From Paraburkholderia tropica (GTDB lineage: Bacteria; Pseudomonadota; Gammaproteobacteria; Burkholderiales; Burkholderiaceae): a DNA stretch of 64,000 nucleotides. The notes under the pieces were generated by a model. That model had not been told where the DNA came from. It saw only the letters and a program-made list of their open reading frames with translations, and made no database searches. The DNA is taken from contig NZ_CAJZAR010000083.1 in the NCBI RefSeq assembly GCF_914484835.1, positions 1 to 64,000 of the forward strand, given 5' to 3'. The position numbers and the translations under genes were made by a program. Positions 52,997 to 62,348 of the stretch are shown in pieces; positions within the stretch are counted from its first letter, which is position 1; every line of letters starts with the position of its first letter.

Positions 52997-53024
52997 CGAG
53001 TCAAGCCAGTGACCGCGTCGTCGC

Positions 53025-53591
53025 TTATTCGGCGAACGGCAGCGTGGTCTGCCCTTCGGCGCGCATGCCGAAGGTATTCAGCGTCATCGCGACCAGGGCG
53101 TAGTAGCCCAGCAGCCCGACCAGATTGATCGTCGTCTCATGGCCGAAGCGTTCGACCGCGCGCGCGTAGGTGGCGTCGGAAACGCGCTTCGCGTCGTAGA
53201 GCTCGGTCGTGAACGCGTAGATCAGCGCGTCGTCGGCTTCGTCGAAAACCGGTTGCGCGCCGGTGCGGATCTGCTCGGCCAGCGTCTCGGGCACGCCCGC
53301 CTTCAGCGCGATCGGATAGTGGATAAACCATTCCGCCTGCGCCTGCCAGCGCTGCGCCGTCACGAGAATCGCGAGTTCGGACAGGCGCAGCGGCAGCCCC
53401 GTGTTGTAGCGGCAGAACGCGCCCAGGCGCTGCGCGTGCTGAGCCAGTTCCGGGCTGTGGATCCAGCCGAGAAACGGGCCGTTCAGGTTGCCGCGCGGGC
53501 CGGAAAGGATTTCATCGAGCACGGCCTTCTGCTCGTGCGTCGCGGTTGCGGCGTCGAAGGCCGGCAGCCGCGGTTGGTGGGATTGCGTCAT
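53025..53591 (-). CDS. Carboxymuconolactone decarboxylase family protein
   Basis: The 188-aa all-helical protein fits the CMD/AhpD superfamily: LNGPFLGWIHSPELAQHAQR, then LPLRLSELAILVTAQRWQAQ and AEWFIHYPIALKAGV. The cysteine pair of AhpD peroxidases is absent; E and H in AEWFIHYPIA remain, so it is not a thiol peroxidase. The real reaction is unknown. It is the last gene of the C45 peptidase-aminotransferase cluster, 87 bp after the aminotransferase gene, and ends at a strong terminator. Confidence 0.88.
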   Translation of the reverse strand: MTQSHQPRLPAFDAATATHEQKAVLDEILSGPRGNLNGPFLGWIHSPELAQHAQRLGAFCRYNTGLPLRLSELAILVTAQRWQAQAEWFIHYPIALKAGVPETLAEQIRTGAQPVFDEADDALIYAFTTELYDAKRVSDATYARAVERFGHETTINLVGLLGYYALVAMTLNTFGMRAEGQTTLPFAE

Positions 53592-53678
53592 CGCGTGACT
53601 CCGGGGTTGTCCGGTTGAGGTCGAAAAAGTATGCCGATTGCGCCGGTCAGGCGCTCAAGTGCTCAGGCGATCAAGCGG

Positions 53679-55043
53679 TCAGGCCCTGGCCGTCGCACCC
53701 GTTGCCCCCGTCACGCCCGTCGCCGTCAGCGCGGCACCGATGGCGGCCGCGAGCCGGTCCTCGATCGTATCGATCTCCTGCGCCGTGCAGATGAACGGCG
53801 GCGCGAGCAGCACGTGATCGCCGTTCTTGCCGTCGACGGTCCCGCCCATCGGATAGACCATCAGCCCGCGCGCGAACGCCTCGCGCTTGATCGCCGCATG
53901 CAGCTTGAGCGCCGGATCGAAGCTCGCCTTGCTCGCGCGGTCCTGCACCAGTTCCACGCCGACGAACAGGCCGCGCCCGCGCACGTCGCCGACATACGGA
54001 TGCTCGGCGTAACGCTCGCGCAGACGCGCACGCAGTTGCTCGCCGCGCGCGAGCACGTTGTCGAGCAGTTTTTCCTCGGCGATCACGCGCTGCACTTCGA
54101 GCGCCGCCGCGCAGGCCGTCGCGTGGCCGATATAGGTGTGGCCGTGCTGGAAGTAGCCGCTGCCGCCCACGATGGTTTCGTAGATGCGCGCGCTCACGAG
54201 CGTCGCGCCGATCGGCTGATAACCGGCGCCCAGCCCCTTCGCGATGGTCAGCAGATCGGGCGCGACGCCGTCTTCCGCGCAGGCGAACAGCCAGCCCGTG
54301 CGGCCCATGCCCGACATGATCTCGTCGAGGATCAGCAGCACGCCGTAGCGGTCGCACACCGCGCGGATCTTGCGGAAGTAGTCGCGCACCGGCGGCACCG
54401 CGCCGGCCGTCGCGCCGACCACCGTCTCGGCGACGAAGGCCGCGACGTTTTCCGCGCCGAGTTCGAGGATCTTCTGTTCGAGCTCGTCGGCGAGACGCTG
54501 CGCGTAGGCTTCGTCGGTTTCGCCTTCATGACGCTCGCGGTACGCGTAGCACGGGCTCACGTGGTGCGATTCGATCAGGATCGGCAGGAAGGGCTCGCGG
54601 CGCCAGGCGTTGCCGCCGATCGCCAGCGCGCCGAGCGTGTTGCCGTGATAGCTCTGGCGGCGCGCGATGAAATGACGGCGCGTCAGCTCGCCCTTCTCCA
54701 CGAAAAACTGGCGCGCGAGCTTGAGCGCGGCCTCGATCGCCTCGGAGCCGCCCGAGACGAAATACACGTGATCGAGCCCTTCGGGCGCGTTCGCGATCAG
54801 GTGATCGGCGAGTTGCTCGGAGGCGTCGGTCGTGAAGAACGACGTGTGCGCGTAGGGCAGTTGCTGCGCCTGGCGCTTGATCGCGTCGATCACGCGCGCG
54901 TTGCTGTGGCCGAGGCACGACACGGCCGCGCCGCCGCTCGCGTCGATATAGCGCTTGCCGGTCGAATCGATGATCTCGATGCCCTCGCCCGCCACTGCCA
55001 CCGGCAGGGTCTGTTTGGGCATGCGATGAAAAACTTGGCTCAT
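53679..55043 (-). CDS. Class III aminotransferase (PLP-dependent)
   Basis: The 454-aa protein is a class III aminotransferase: YIDASGGAAVSCLGHSNARV, YFVSGGSEAIEAALKLAR, the YHG of RRQSYHGNTLGALAIGG, LILDEIMSGMGRTG, and K269 in LTIAKGLGAGYQPIGA as the PLP Schiff-base lysine. It moves an amino group from an omega-amino or alpha-amino donor to a keto acid. The start ATG 55043 lies 55 bp after the C45 peptidase stop, so they are probably one operon, controlled by the RpiR regulator next door. A joint catabolic role for an acylated amine or amino acid is inference. Confidence 0.94.
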   Translation of the reverse strand: MSQVFHRMPKQTLPVAVAGEGIEIIDSTGKRYIDASGGAAVSCLGHSNARVIDAIKRQAQQLPYAHTSFFTTDASEQLADHLIANAPEGLDHVYFVSGGSEAIEAALKLARQFFVEKGELTRRHFIARRQSYHGNTLGALAIGGNAWRREPFLPILIESHHVSPCYAYRERHEGETDEAYAQRLADELEQKILELGAENVAAFVAETVVGATAGAVPPVRDYFRKIRAVCDRYGVLLILDEIMSGMGRTGWLFACAEDGVAPDLLTIAKGLGAGYQPIGATLVSARIYETIVGGSGYFQHGHTYIGHATACAAALEVQRVIAEEKLLDNVLARGEQLRARLRERYAEHPYVGDVRGRGLFVGVELVQDRASKASFDPALKLHAAIKREAFARGLMVYPMGGTVDGKNGDHVLLAPPFICTAQEIDTIEDRLAAAIGAALTATGVTGATGATARA

Positions 55044-55098
55044 GTGCGGTCTCGCTGAATGATGCGATGAAATCGGTGAAGGCTTCGGATGCGGCGAA

Positions 55099-56148
55099 TC
55101 AGCCGCGCGCGATCGGCTGGCTCATGACGCGCGCGCCGTCCTGCCAGACGTCGAGCGTCACGCCGCGCGCGTCGATGCGCATGCAGGCCGTGGCGAGCGT
55201 GTTTTCGTCGTCGGGATCGTGCGGGTCGTCGCGGAAAATCGGCAGGCCCGAGCCCGCGCGGTCGTGCAGCGTTTGCACGAAAGCCTCGTCTTGAGGATGT
55301 GCGCCCGACTTTGCAACCAGCGCCGGCAGCAAATCGGCGAGCCGCGCCTGGCGATCGCGCGACGAATCGGTGACGATCTGCGCCTCGTGCTCGCAACCCG
55401 CGTGAATCAGATGATTGGCGTGCCCCGAGGGCGCGCTCACTTCGACGACCGAAGCGCGCTGAGCCGTGGCTTCGACGCTGAAGACGCGCACCGCGCCCGC
55501 CGCGTCGGTGCCGCCGAGCGTGTGATGAAAGCCGCTCGCGCGCGGCGTGTCGCGCAGCAGTGCGAGCGCGTCGTCGAGCGAGGCGGCGTCGAGCACGGCG
55601 CGCGCGAGGATCATGCGCGGCACGCCCGCGCGCGGCTCGCGAATGCGCACGTTGTTAATCGCCTGCGCGACACCGGCGCGCGACGCCGCGAACGTGTGGC
55701 CCGGCAGCGAGCCGGGGTAATAGAAGCTGACGTAGCCGGGCTGGCCCGCCGGTTCGACCTCGACCATGTGGCAGCGGCCGCGCAGATACGGGTCGCCGTC
55801 CTCGTTGTGCGCGATCAGACCGGCTGCGGGCGTGGCCGACGCCAGCGTCGTGCAGCCGTCCGGCGCGTTATGGATCAGCTCGCCGCGGCAATTCCAGAGG
55901 AACAGGTCGTGCGCGGACCAGCCGAGCGCCGACGCCATGGCGTCGAGTTCGGCGACCTGCGCCGGGAAATACTGCTGCGCCGCCGCGCGGAGTTCCTGCA
56001 CGAACGCATGGCCGCGCCAGCGGCTCACGGCCTGCCACGCGCTGCTTTGCGCCATATAGGTCTCGAAGACGGGCTTCGCCAGCTCGCCGAGCTGCCGCCC
56101 GATCGCCTCGGGCGTGCCGCCCATCCGGTAAACCTTCAATTCCTGCAT
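55099..56148 (-). CDS. C45 family autoproteolytic acyltransferase/hydrolase
   Basis: The 349-aa protein resembles acyl-CoA:6-aminopenicillanate acyltransferase (peptidase C45): GTPEAIGRQLGELAKPVFET at the start, FLWNCRGELIH, and the NTN nucleophile C99 in DGCTTLAS, followed by LIAHNEDGDPYLRGRCHMVE and SFYYPGSLPGHTFAASRAGV. Such enzymes cleave themselves before the cysteine and then hydrolyse or transfer acyl groups on amides. Start ATG 56148. The in-frame extension to 56262 covers the promoter. It heads the leftward operon with the aminotransferase. A perfect palindrome lies 65 bp upstream. Confidence 0.9.
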   Translation of the reverse strand: MQELKVYRMGGTPEAIGRQLGELAKPVFETYMAQSSAWQAVSRWRGHAFVQELRAAAQQYFPAQVAELDAMASALGWSAHDLFLWNCRGELIHNAPDGCTTLASATPAAGLIAHNEDGDPYLRGRCHMVEVEPAGQPGYVSFYYPGSLPGHTFAASRAGVAQAINNVRIREPRAGVPRMILARAVLDAASLDDALALLRDTPRASGFHHTLGGTDAAGAVRVFSVEATAQRASVVEVSAPSGHANHLIHAGCEHEAQIVTDSSRDRQARLADLLPALVAKSGAHPQDEAFVQTLHDRAGSGLPIFRDDPHDPDDENTLATACMRIDARGVTLDVWQDGARVMSQPIARG

Positions 56149-56212
56149 CGATTGTTCTCGCCTGTAAGCCTGGGCCATGCCTGTAACGGCCGATGTCGGA
56201 TTTATACGCCAC

Positions 56213-56226
56213 ACAACATATGTTGT
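56213..56226. promoter_or_regulatory. Palindromic operator ACAACATATGTTGT
   Basis: A perfect 14-bp palindrome 65 bp upstream of the C45 peptidase ATG. A related site (11 of 14 matches) stands before the neighbouring rpiR-type gene, which makes this regulator the likely binder. Confidence 0.6.
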
Positions 56227-56269
56227 CAATTTAAATGCGAGCAACAACAAATGGAATCGCATGAGGCGT

Positions 56270-56296
56270 AAAAAAGGCCGCCTTCGAAGGCGGCCT
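56270..56296 (-). terminator. Terminator of the RpiR-type regulator gene
   Basis: AGGCCGCC-TTCGAA-GGCGGCCT is a strong stem that runs into TTTTTT on the minus strand, 49 bp after the regulator stop. It separates this transcript from the C45 peptidase operon. Confidence 0.9.
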
Positions 56297-56345
56297 GCAA
56301 GGTATCGGCGACCGGGCCGAAGCCCTCACGTCATATCAAGGCATA

Positions 56346-57206
56346 TCAAGGCACATACGCCCCGCGCGCGTTGAGCGAGCGCTCGGCTTCCTCGAGCTGC
56401 GCCACGGCGCCCGCGCCTTCCAGCGAGAGCAGATGCGCGACGAGCGATTCGGCCAGCGCCGTCGCCGCCACGAGCGACGGGAAAAACGACGGGCTCTCGT
56501 GCGTGAAGATCAGCACCTTTTCGGCGTTGAGCGCGATGGGCGACACGGCGCTGTCGGTGATGGCGATCAGCTTGCTGCCTTTTTCGAGCGCGGCTTCGGC
56601 CACGCGCACCGCTTCGACCGAATACGGCGCGAAGCTGACCACGATCGTCGCGCTGTCGCGCTCGATGCCGAGCAGCTGCATTTCGAGCGTTCCGGCCTCG
56701 CCGCCGAGCAGCGAAACGGACGGACGGAACAGCCGGTAGCCGTAGACGAGCCCGAACGCGACCGCATAGCACGAGCGGAACCCCGCCACGTGCACGTGCT
56801 TCGCCTTCTTGAGCACGCGCGCGGCCTCGATCATGGTGCGTGCGTTGTGCACTGCACTGGCGTCGAGATTGTGTTGCTGCGCGACGAGCAGATCGCGAGC
56901 GAACGCGTCCTTGGCGCTACCCGCGACGAGCGAACGCGCGCGGCTCGACAACGGCTCGGGACGCGTACGCACACGCGCGACGAACAGATCGCGCAACTCG
57001 TTCCAGCCCGGAAAGCCGAGCTGCTGCGACAGCCGCACGAGCGACGCGGGCTGCACGCCCGCGCGCTCCGCGACCTTGCGCATCGACGAAACGGCGACTT
57101 CGTCGGGATGGTCGAGCAGGAAGGCCGCGCCGGTCTGGAATTGCGGGCTCAGGTCGGAAAAACGCGCGCGAATGAGCGCGGCAAGCTGGTCGAAGCTGTC
57201 TGGCAT
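56346..57206 (-). CDS. MurR/RpiR family transcriptional regulator
   Basis: The 286-aa protein has an N-terminal RpiR helix-turn-helix (FQTGAAFLLDHPDEVAVSSM, KVAERAGVQPASLVRLSQQL, GFPGWNELRDLFVARV) and a C-terminal SIS domain (KKAKHVHVAGFRSCYAVAFG, ATIVVSFAPYSVEAVRVAEA, GSKLIAITDSAVSPI). SIS domains usually bind phosphosugars, but RpiR proteins beside amino acid catabolic genes are also known. Start ATG 57206. It has its own terminator and sits just upstream of the operon it probably controls. Confidence 0.94.
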   Translation of the reverse strand: MPDSFDQLAALIRARFSDLSPQFQTGAAFLLDHPDEVAVSSMRKVAERAGVQPASLVRLSQQLGFPGWNELRDLFVARVRTRPEPLSSRARSLVAGSAKDAFARDLLVAQQHNLDASAVHNARTMIEAARVLKKAKHVHVAGFRSCYAVAFGLVYGYRLFRPSVSLLGGEAGTLEMQLLGIERDSATIVVSFAPYSVEAVRVAEAALEKGSKLIAITDSAVSPIALNAEKVLIFTHESPSFFPSLVAATALAESLVAHLLSLEGAGAVAQLEEAERSLNARGAYVP

Positions 57207-57237
57207 GCGGATGGCGGCGTGGGACCGGCAGTGGGCG

Positions 57238-57251
57238 ACAACAAATGTTAC
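57238..57251. promoter_or_regulatory. Second copy of the RpiR-type operator
   Basis: ACAACAAATGTTAC matches the palindrome at 56213 in 11 of 14 positions, and a half site GAATGTTGTG follows at about 57264. It lies 32 bp before the regulator's ATG, which suggests autoregulation. Confidence 0.5.
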
Positions 57252-57641
57252 CACTGCGTTGCAGAATGTTGTGAAGCAAGTGCCTGTCGAAGATGAAAAT
57301 CACGCTGCGTTCGTGCGCTGCACAAAGGCCAATTCACAGCCAAATAACGGCCGAATACACGAGCCAATTCACGACCCAACACACGCCGAAAAATTAGACA
57401 GGAACCCGAATCGTTAATAGACATCCGCGTGCGATTTTTCACGTCTGCAAACGCCGTCTCGCCTGGGACCAAAGTCCTATATCGGCGCTACGTGCAGCTT
57501 CATATACTCAGTCACCGAAAGCGTCTCACACATTGCTCACGCCGCGACGAACGCCCTCGCGATTCGCACGCGTCAGCACATAAACACCGACATCGGATCG
57601 CATGCCGGTTACGAGCTTGACGCACTCGAAGGAGACCTGCC
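57252..57641. other. Promoter region of the decarboxylase-arc operon
   Basis: No gene is seen in about 390 bp. I looked for an FNR/ANR box (TTGAT-N4-ATCAA), common before arginine deiminase operons, and did not find one. The ribosome binding site AAGGAG lies just before the decarboxylase start. Confidence 0.4.
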
Positions 57642-60005
57642 GTGATGCCTTTCTCACTGAAAGCGCCGACTATTCCGATCCCTTTTCATAAGATGCTGAA
57701 GATCGTCGCGATCGTCGACACCGACGATGCGCAGACGCGCGAACTGCTCGACGCCATTTCGACAGAAAACTTCCGTGTCGAGATCACCAGCCACATCAAA
57801 CGCGACGTCAGCGAAGACGCGGACGTGGGCGCCTATATCGTGCTGCTCGACGGCGAACGCCTCGCAGGCGCGCGGGAGCTGGCGATGGCGGTGCGTGGGC
57901 TCGGCTTTCGCACGCCGCTCTGGGCGCTCTCCAACTCGCACCGGCTGTCCGATCTCGCGGTCGTCGGCGGCCTCGGCGAAATCGACGGCTATATCTACCT
58001 CGGCCAGCAAACGCCCGCCTTCTACGCGAGGCAGGTCACGGCCAGCCTGATCCGCTATGGCATGAGCCTGTTGCCGCCGTTCTTCGGCGGTCTTGTGAGT
58101 TACGACGCCGAAGCCAATATCGCGTTCGATTGCCCCGGCCATCAGGGCGGACAGTTCTACCGCAAGTCGCCGGCCGGACAGCTATTCTTCAAGCACTTCG
58201 GTGAAAGCATTTTTCGCAACGACCTCTGCAATGCCGACGTCGAACTCGGCGATCTGCTGATCCACGAAGGCGCCGCCGCCGAAGCGGAGCGTCACGCGGC
58301 GGCCGTGTTCGGCGCGGATCAGACCTACTTCGTGCTCAACGGCACCAGCACCTCGAACAAGATCGTGACGGGCGGCGTGTTGCGGCGCGGCGATCTCGTG
58401 CTGTTCGACCGCAACAATCACAAGTCGCTGCATCAGGGCGCGCTGGTGCAGGCGGGCGCGATCCCGATCTTCCTGCCGACGGCGCGCAACGCGTTCGGCA
58501 TGATCGGCGCGGTCGACTGGTCGGCGTGGGACGAGGACGCGCTGCGCGAGCAGATCCGCCAGCATCCGCTCGTGACCGATCCCGTACGCAGCACGGCGGC
58601 GCGCCCGTTCCGGCTCGCGTGCATCCAGCTCGCCACCTACGACGGCACCGTCTACAACGTGCGCAAGGTGCTGGAGAAGATCGGCCACCTCTGCGACTAC
58701 GTGCTCTGGGACGAGGCCTGGATCGGCTACAACGCCTTCCACCCCTTGTTCGACGATCACAGTCCGATGCGTCTGAAGAACCTGACGCCGGATATGCCCG
58801 GCCTGTTCTCGACGCAATCGGTCCATAAACAGGGCGCCGGTTTCTCGCAGGCTTCGCAGATCCACAAACGCGACGATCATCTGCGCGGCCAGCCGCGCTA
58901 TATCGAACACAAGCGCTTCAACGAGTCGTTCCTGATCCACGCCAGCACGTCGCCGTTCTATCCCCTCTTCGCCTCGCTCGACGTGAACGCGAAAGTGCAC
59001 GAGGGCAAGGCCGGCGAGATGCTCTGGGACGGCTGCATCGAACTCGCGATCGAAGCGCGCAAGAAGCTGCGCCAGTTCGTGCATCACTACGCGGAGCACG
59101 GCAAGACGCCCGAAGAACAGTGGTTCTTCGATCCGTTCGTGCCCGACGTCGTCGATATCAAGAACTCGCGCTTCACGGACGACGTGATGAATATCGCGTG
59201 GGAAGACCTGCCGACGAACGTGATCAAGCACGAGCAGCAGTGCTGGGAATTCCGCCCGGAAGCAACGTGGCACGGCTACGCGGGTTACGCGCCCGGCTAT
59301 GTGATGGTCGATCCGAACAAGCTGACGCTGCTCACGCCGGGCATCGACCGTCAAACCGGCGGCTATCTCGACTTCGGCGTGCCCGCGACGGTGGTGGCGA
59401 ACTTTTTGCGCGAGGAAGGCATCGTCCCCGAAAAGTGCGATCTGAACAGCATCCTGTTTCTGATGACGCCCGCCGAGGACGAAAGCAAACTGAACACGCT
59501 GATCGCGCGCCTCGTCAAGTTCAAGAATCTCTGGGACCGCGACGCGCCGCTCGCCGATGTGCTGCCCTCGCTCTACGCGGCGCATGCCGAACGCTACGAA
59601 GGCTATTCGCTGCGGCAGATCTGCAACGAGATGCACGGCTTCTATCGCGAAGCCAACGTGAAGAACCTGCAGCGGCTCTGTTTTCGCGCGGAGAGTTTTC
59701 CGCAACTGGCGATGCCGCCGCACGATGCCTACGAGGCGCTCGTCGCCAACCGCGTCGATTATGTGCCGCTCGACAGCGCGCGCGGGCGCATCTCCGCCAC
59801 GCTCGCGCTGATCTACCCGCCCGGTATCGGCGTCGTGCTGCCCGGCGAGCGCTGGGACGCGCGCGCGCAGCCGATGCTCGACTACTTCATGGCGTTCCAG
59901 GAATCGTTCAACCGGTTCCCCGGTTTCAACTATGAAGTGCAAGGCGTGTTTCAGGAACGGGAAGACGGCCGCATCCGCTTTCATACCTACGTGGTTCAAG
60001 AGTAG
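57642..60005 (+). CDS. Orn/Lys/Arg decarboxylase
   Basis: The 787-aa protein is a fold-type I PLP decarboxylase of the inducible acid-resistance class: an N-terminal wing domain (about 1-140), DCPGHQGGQFYRKSPAG, VLNGTSTSNKIV, DRNNHKSLHQGAL, LWDEAWIGYNAFHPLFDD, and K396 in SVHKQGAGFSQASQIHK as the PLP lysine. It removes CO2 from arginine, ornithine or lysine, consuming a proton. The exact substrate cannot be told; the arc genes downstream favour arginine or ornithine. Start is GTG 57642 (7 nt after GGAG) or ATG 57645. An amino acid antiporter gene follows 59 bp later. Confidence 0.93.
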   Translation: MMPFSLKAPTIPIPFHKMLKIVAIVDTDDAQTRELLDAISTENFRVEITSHIKRDVSEDADVGAYIVLLDGERLAGARELAMAVRGLGFRTPLWALSNSHRLSDLAVVGGLGEIDGYIYLGQQTPAFYARQVTASLIRYGMSLLPPFFGGLVSYDAEANIAFDCPGHQGGQFYRKSPAGQLFFKHFGESIFRNDLCNADVELGDLLIHEGAAAEAERHAAAVFGADQTYFVLNGTSTSNKIVTGGVLRRGDLVLFDRNNHKSLHQGALVQAGAIPIFLPTARNAFGMIGAVDWSAWDEDALREQIRQHPLVTDPVRSTAARPFRLACIQLATYDGTVYNVRKVLEKIGHLCDYVLWDEAWIGYNAFHPLFDDHSPMRLKNLTPDMPGLFSTQSVHKQGAGFSQASQIHKRDDHLRGQPRYIEHKRFNESFLIHASTSPFYPLFASLDVNAKVHEGKAGEMLWDGCIELAIEARKKLRQFVHHYAEHGKTPEEQWFFDPFVPDVVDIKNSRFTDDVMNIAWEDLPTNVIKHEQQCWEFRPEATWHGYAGYAPGYVMVDPNKLTLLTPGIDRQTGGYLDFGVPATVVANFLREEGIVPEKCDLNSILFLMTPAEDESKLNTLIARLVKFKNLWDRDAPLADVLPSLYAAHAERYEGYSLRQICNEMHGFYREANVKNLQRLCFRAESFPQLAMPPHDAYEALVANRVDYVPLDSARGRISATLALIYPPGIGVVLPGERWDARAQPMLDYFMAFQESFNRFPGFNYEVQGVFQEREDGRIRFHTYVVQE

Positions 60006-60064
60006 CCATCGAACGATCGGGTTCAGATCGGGTTCAGACCGAGTTCACCAAGGAGGTGAGCGCC

Positions 60065-62326
60065 ATGAACGACCAGCCGAAAAAGATGAACGTCGTGCAA
60101 CTGACGTTTATCGTGACCGTCAACATGATGGGTTCCGGCATCATCATGTTGCCCTCCAACATGGCGAAAGTCGGCGCGATCTCGCTGCTTTCGTGGGTCG
60201 TGACCGCCGTGGGGTCGATGGCGATCGCCTACGGCTTCGCGCAGGCGGGCATCCTGAACCAGCGCGCGGGCGGCATGGCCGCGTATGCTGAGGATGCCTA
60301 TGGAAAGGCCGGTTACTTCCAGGTGTTCTTCCTCTACTTCCTCTCGGTCGCGATTGCAAACGTCGCGGTCGCGAGTTCGGCGCTCGGTTATCTCGCGGGC
60401 TTCTTTCCGGCCTTGACGTCATCGCCGGTCGCCACCTGCATCGGCGTGATCGCGCTGCTGTGGATCACCACTGTCGCCAACTTCGGCGGGCCGAAGCTGA
60501 CGGGCCGCATCGGTTCGGTGACGGTCTGGGGCGTGATCCTGCCCGTGGGCTTCATGTCGATCGCCGGATGGTTCTGGTTTCATCCCGCCTATTTCGCGGC
60601 GGCCTGGAACCCGCAGGGCCTGAGCCTGCTCGGCGGCATGGGTTCGAGTATTTCCCTCACGCTGTGGGCGTTTCTCGGCATGGAATCGGCGGTGCAGAAC
60701 TCGTCGGCCGTCGAAAATCCGAAGCGCGACGTGCCGCTCGCCTGTCTGTTCGGCACGCTCGGCGCGGCCGTCATCTACGTGCTCTCGACCACGGTGATCC
60801 AGGGCATCGTGCCGAACGACGCGCTCGCGAAATCGACCGGGCCGTTCGGCCTCGCGTTCGCGCATATGTTCACGCCCGCGATCGGCTCGATCGTGATGGC
60901 GCTCGCGGCGATGGCCTGCGTCGGCTCGCTGCTCGGCTGGCAGTTCACGCTCGCGCAAACCGCGAAAGACGCCGCCGACAGCGACATGTTCCTGCCGGTG
61001 TTCAGCAAGGCCAACCGCACCGGCGCGCCGATCCCCGGCATGATCATCATGGCGATCGTGCAGTCGCTGATGGCGCTCTCGACGATCTCGCCGAATCTCG
61101 CCGAACAGTTCGCCGCGCTCGTGAACCTCGCGGTGGTCACCAACGTCCTGCCCTACATCATTTCGCTCTCGGCGCTGTTCATGATGATGCGCGAGGCGGG
61201 TACCGAAGCCGCCGTCTACCGCCGCAACGCCGTGGTCACCGTGGTGGCGATGGTCTACTCCATCTACGCGCTCTACGCCTCGGGCAAGGACGCCGTGCTC
61301 GGCGGCATGCTGGTGCTCGCCATCGGCTATGTGATCTACGGCTTCATGGCGGCGCGGCGCGCGGGCAGCGCGGCGAGAGCCGGCAAGCCCGCGATCCTCG
61401 CCGCCGGGATCATCGCGTTCCTCGTGCTCTGCTCGCCGTGGCCGCATCGCGCGCACGCCGCCGAAACCGACAACGCCACGGCGGCGGCGACAACCGGCGC
61501 GCTGGCCCGCATCAAGCAGTCGGGCAAGATGACCATCGGTTATGTCGCCGACGCGCGCCCCTACGCGTTCCGCAACGGCGAAGGTCAGCCCGACGGCTAT
61601 GCCGTGGCGCTGTGCACGAAAGTCGCCGACAAGCTCAAGACCGATCTCGCGCTGCCCGCGCTGGCCGTGAACTGGACCGTCGTGAAAGCCGACGATCGTT
61701 ATCGCGCGCTTCAGGATCACCGCGTCGATCTGCTCTGCGCCGACGCCGAGACGCTCACGGGCCGCCAGTACATCAGCTACTCGATTCCCGTCTATCCGGG
61801 CGGCATTGCCGCGCTCACGCGCGCCGACGCGCCCGCCGGCCTCAAGGAAGTGCTCAGCGGCTCGACGCAATCGGAGCGGCCGATCTGGCGCGCCTCGCCA
61901 GCCCAACTGCTGAACGCGCAGACGTTCTCGACGCTGGAAAACTCGCCCACGCAGCACTGGCTCCACGAACGCATGGGCACGTTCAAGCTGTCGGCGCGCG
62001 TGATCACGGCGTCGAGCTATGAGGACGGCGTGCAGCAGGTGCTCTCGCGCAAGGCGGGCGTGTTCTTCGCCGAGCGCGCGATCCTGCAGGACCAGGTGAG
62101 CCGCAACCCGTCCGGCGACCGGCTGCTGGTGCTGACGCGGCGCTTTTCCTATGCGCCGATTTCGCTGGGCGTGGCGCGCGGCGACGAGGATCTGCGTCTG
62201 TTCGTCGACCGCACGCTGAGCCAGGTCTTCAAGGCGGGCGACTACCGCGAAAGCTATGTGAAGTGGTTCGGCCAGCCGGACGAGGACGCACGCAACTTCT
62301 ACCGTCTGGCGATCCTGCCGGACTAG
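60065..62326 (+). CDS. APC-type amino acid antiporter fused to a periplasmic solute-binding domain
   Basis: The 753-aa protein joins two parts. Residues 1-435 are a 12-helix APC transporter of the PotE/AdiC type (GSGIIMLPSNMAKVGAISLL, ESAVQNSSAVENPKRDVPLA, GWQFTLAQTAKDAADSDMFL). Residues 441-465 look like a signal peptide (PAILAAGIIAFLVLCSPWPH, then AHA/AE), and 466-753 form a family 3 solute-binding protein (KMTIGYVADARPYAFRNGEG, PDGYAVALCTKVADKL, VDLLCADAETLTGRQYISYS). The extra helix would place the binding domain in the periplasm, and a cut after AHA could release it. Likely role: exchange of arginine or ornithine for a product such as putrescine or agmatine. AGGAGG lies 8 nt before ATG 60065. 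An assembly error is unlikely, as the frame is continuous with no composition change. Confidence 0.88.
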   Translation: MNDQPKKMNVVQLTFIVTVNMMGSGIIMLPSNMAKVGAISLLSWVVTAVGSMAIAYGFAQAGILNQRAGGMAAYAEDAYGKAGYFQVFFLYFLSVAIANVAVASSALGYLAGFFPALTSSPVATCIGVIALLWITTVANFGGPKLTGRIGSVTVWGVILPVGFMSIAGWFWFHPAYFAAAWNPQGLSLLGGMGSSISLTLWAFLGMESAVQNSSAVENPKRDVPLACLFGTLGAAVIYVLSTTVIQGIVPNDALAKSTGPFGLAFAHMFTPAIGSIVMALAAMACVGSLLGWQFTLAQTAKDAADSDMFLPVFSKANRTGAPIPGMIIMAIVQSLMALSTISPNLAEQFAALVNLAVVTNVLPYIISLSALFMMMREAGTEAAVYRRNAVVTVVAMVYSIYALYASGKDAVLGGMLVLAIGYVIYGFMAARRAGSAARAGKPAILAAGIIAFLVLCSPWPHRAHAAETDNATAAATTGALARIKQSGKMTIGYVADARPYAFRNGEGQPDGYAVALCTKVADKLKTDLALPALAVNWTVVKADDRYRALQDHRVDLLCADAETLTGRQYISYSIPVYPGGIAALTRADAPAGLKEVLSGSTQSERPIWRASPAQLLNAQTFSTLENSPTQHWLHERMGTFKLSARVITASSYEDGVQQVLSRKAGVFFAERAILQDQVSRNPSGDRLLVLTRRFSYAPISLGVARGDEDLRLFVDRTLSQVFKAGDYRESYVKWFGQPDEDARNFYRLAILPD

Positions 62327-62348
62327 ACACAAAAGCAAGGAGACGACG

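Noticed and set aside
53631..56271. Long plus-strand frames opposite the aminotransferase and C45 peptidase genes
   Set aside because: No family resemblance and Arg-rich; both minus-strand genes have full catalytic motifs.
57207..57641. FNR/ANR box before the decarboxylase-arc operon
   Set aside because: No TTGAT-N4-ATCAA or close variant was found by reading both strands.
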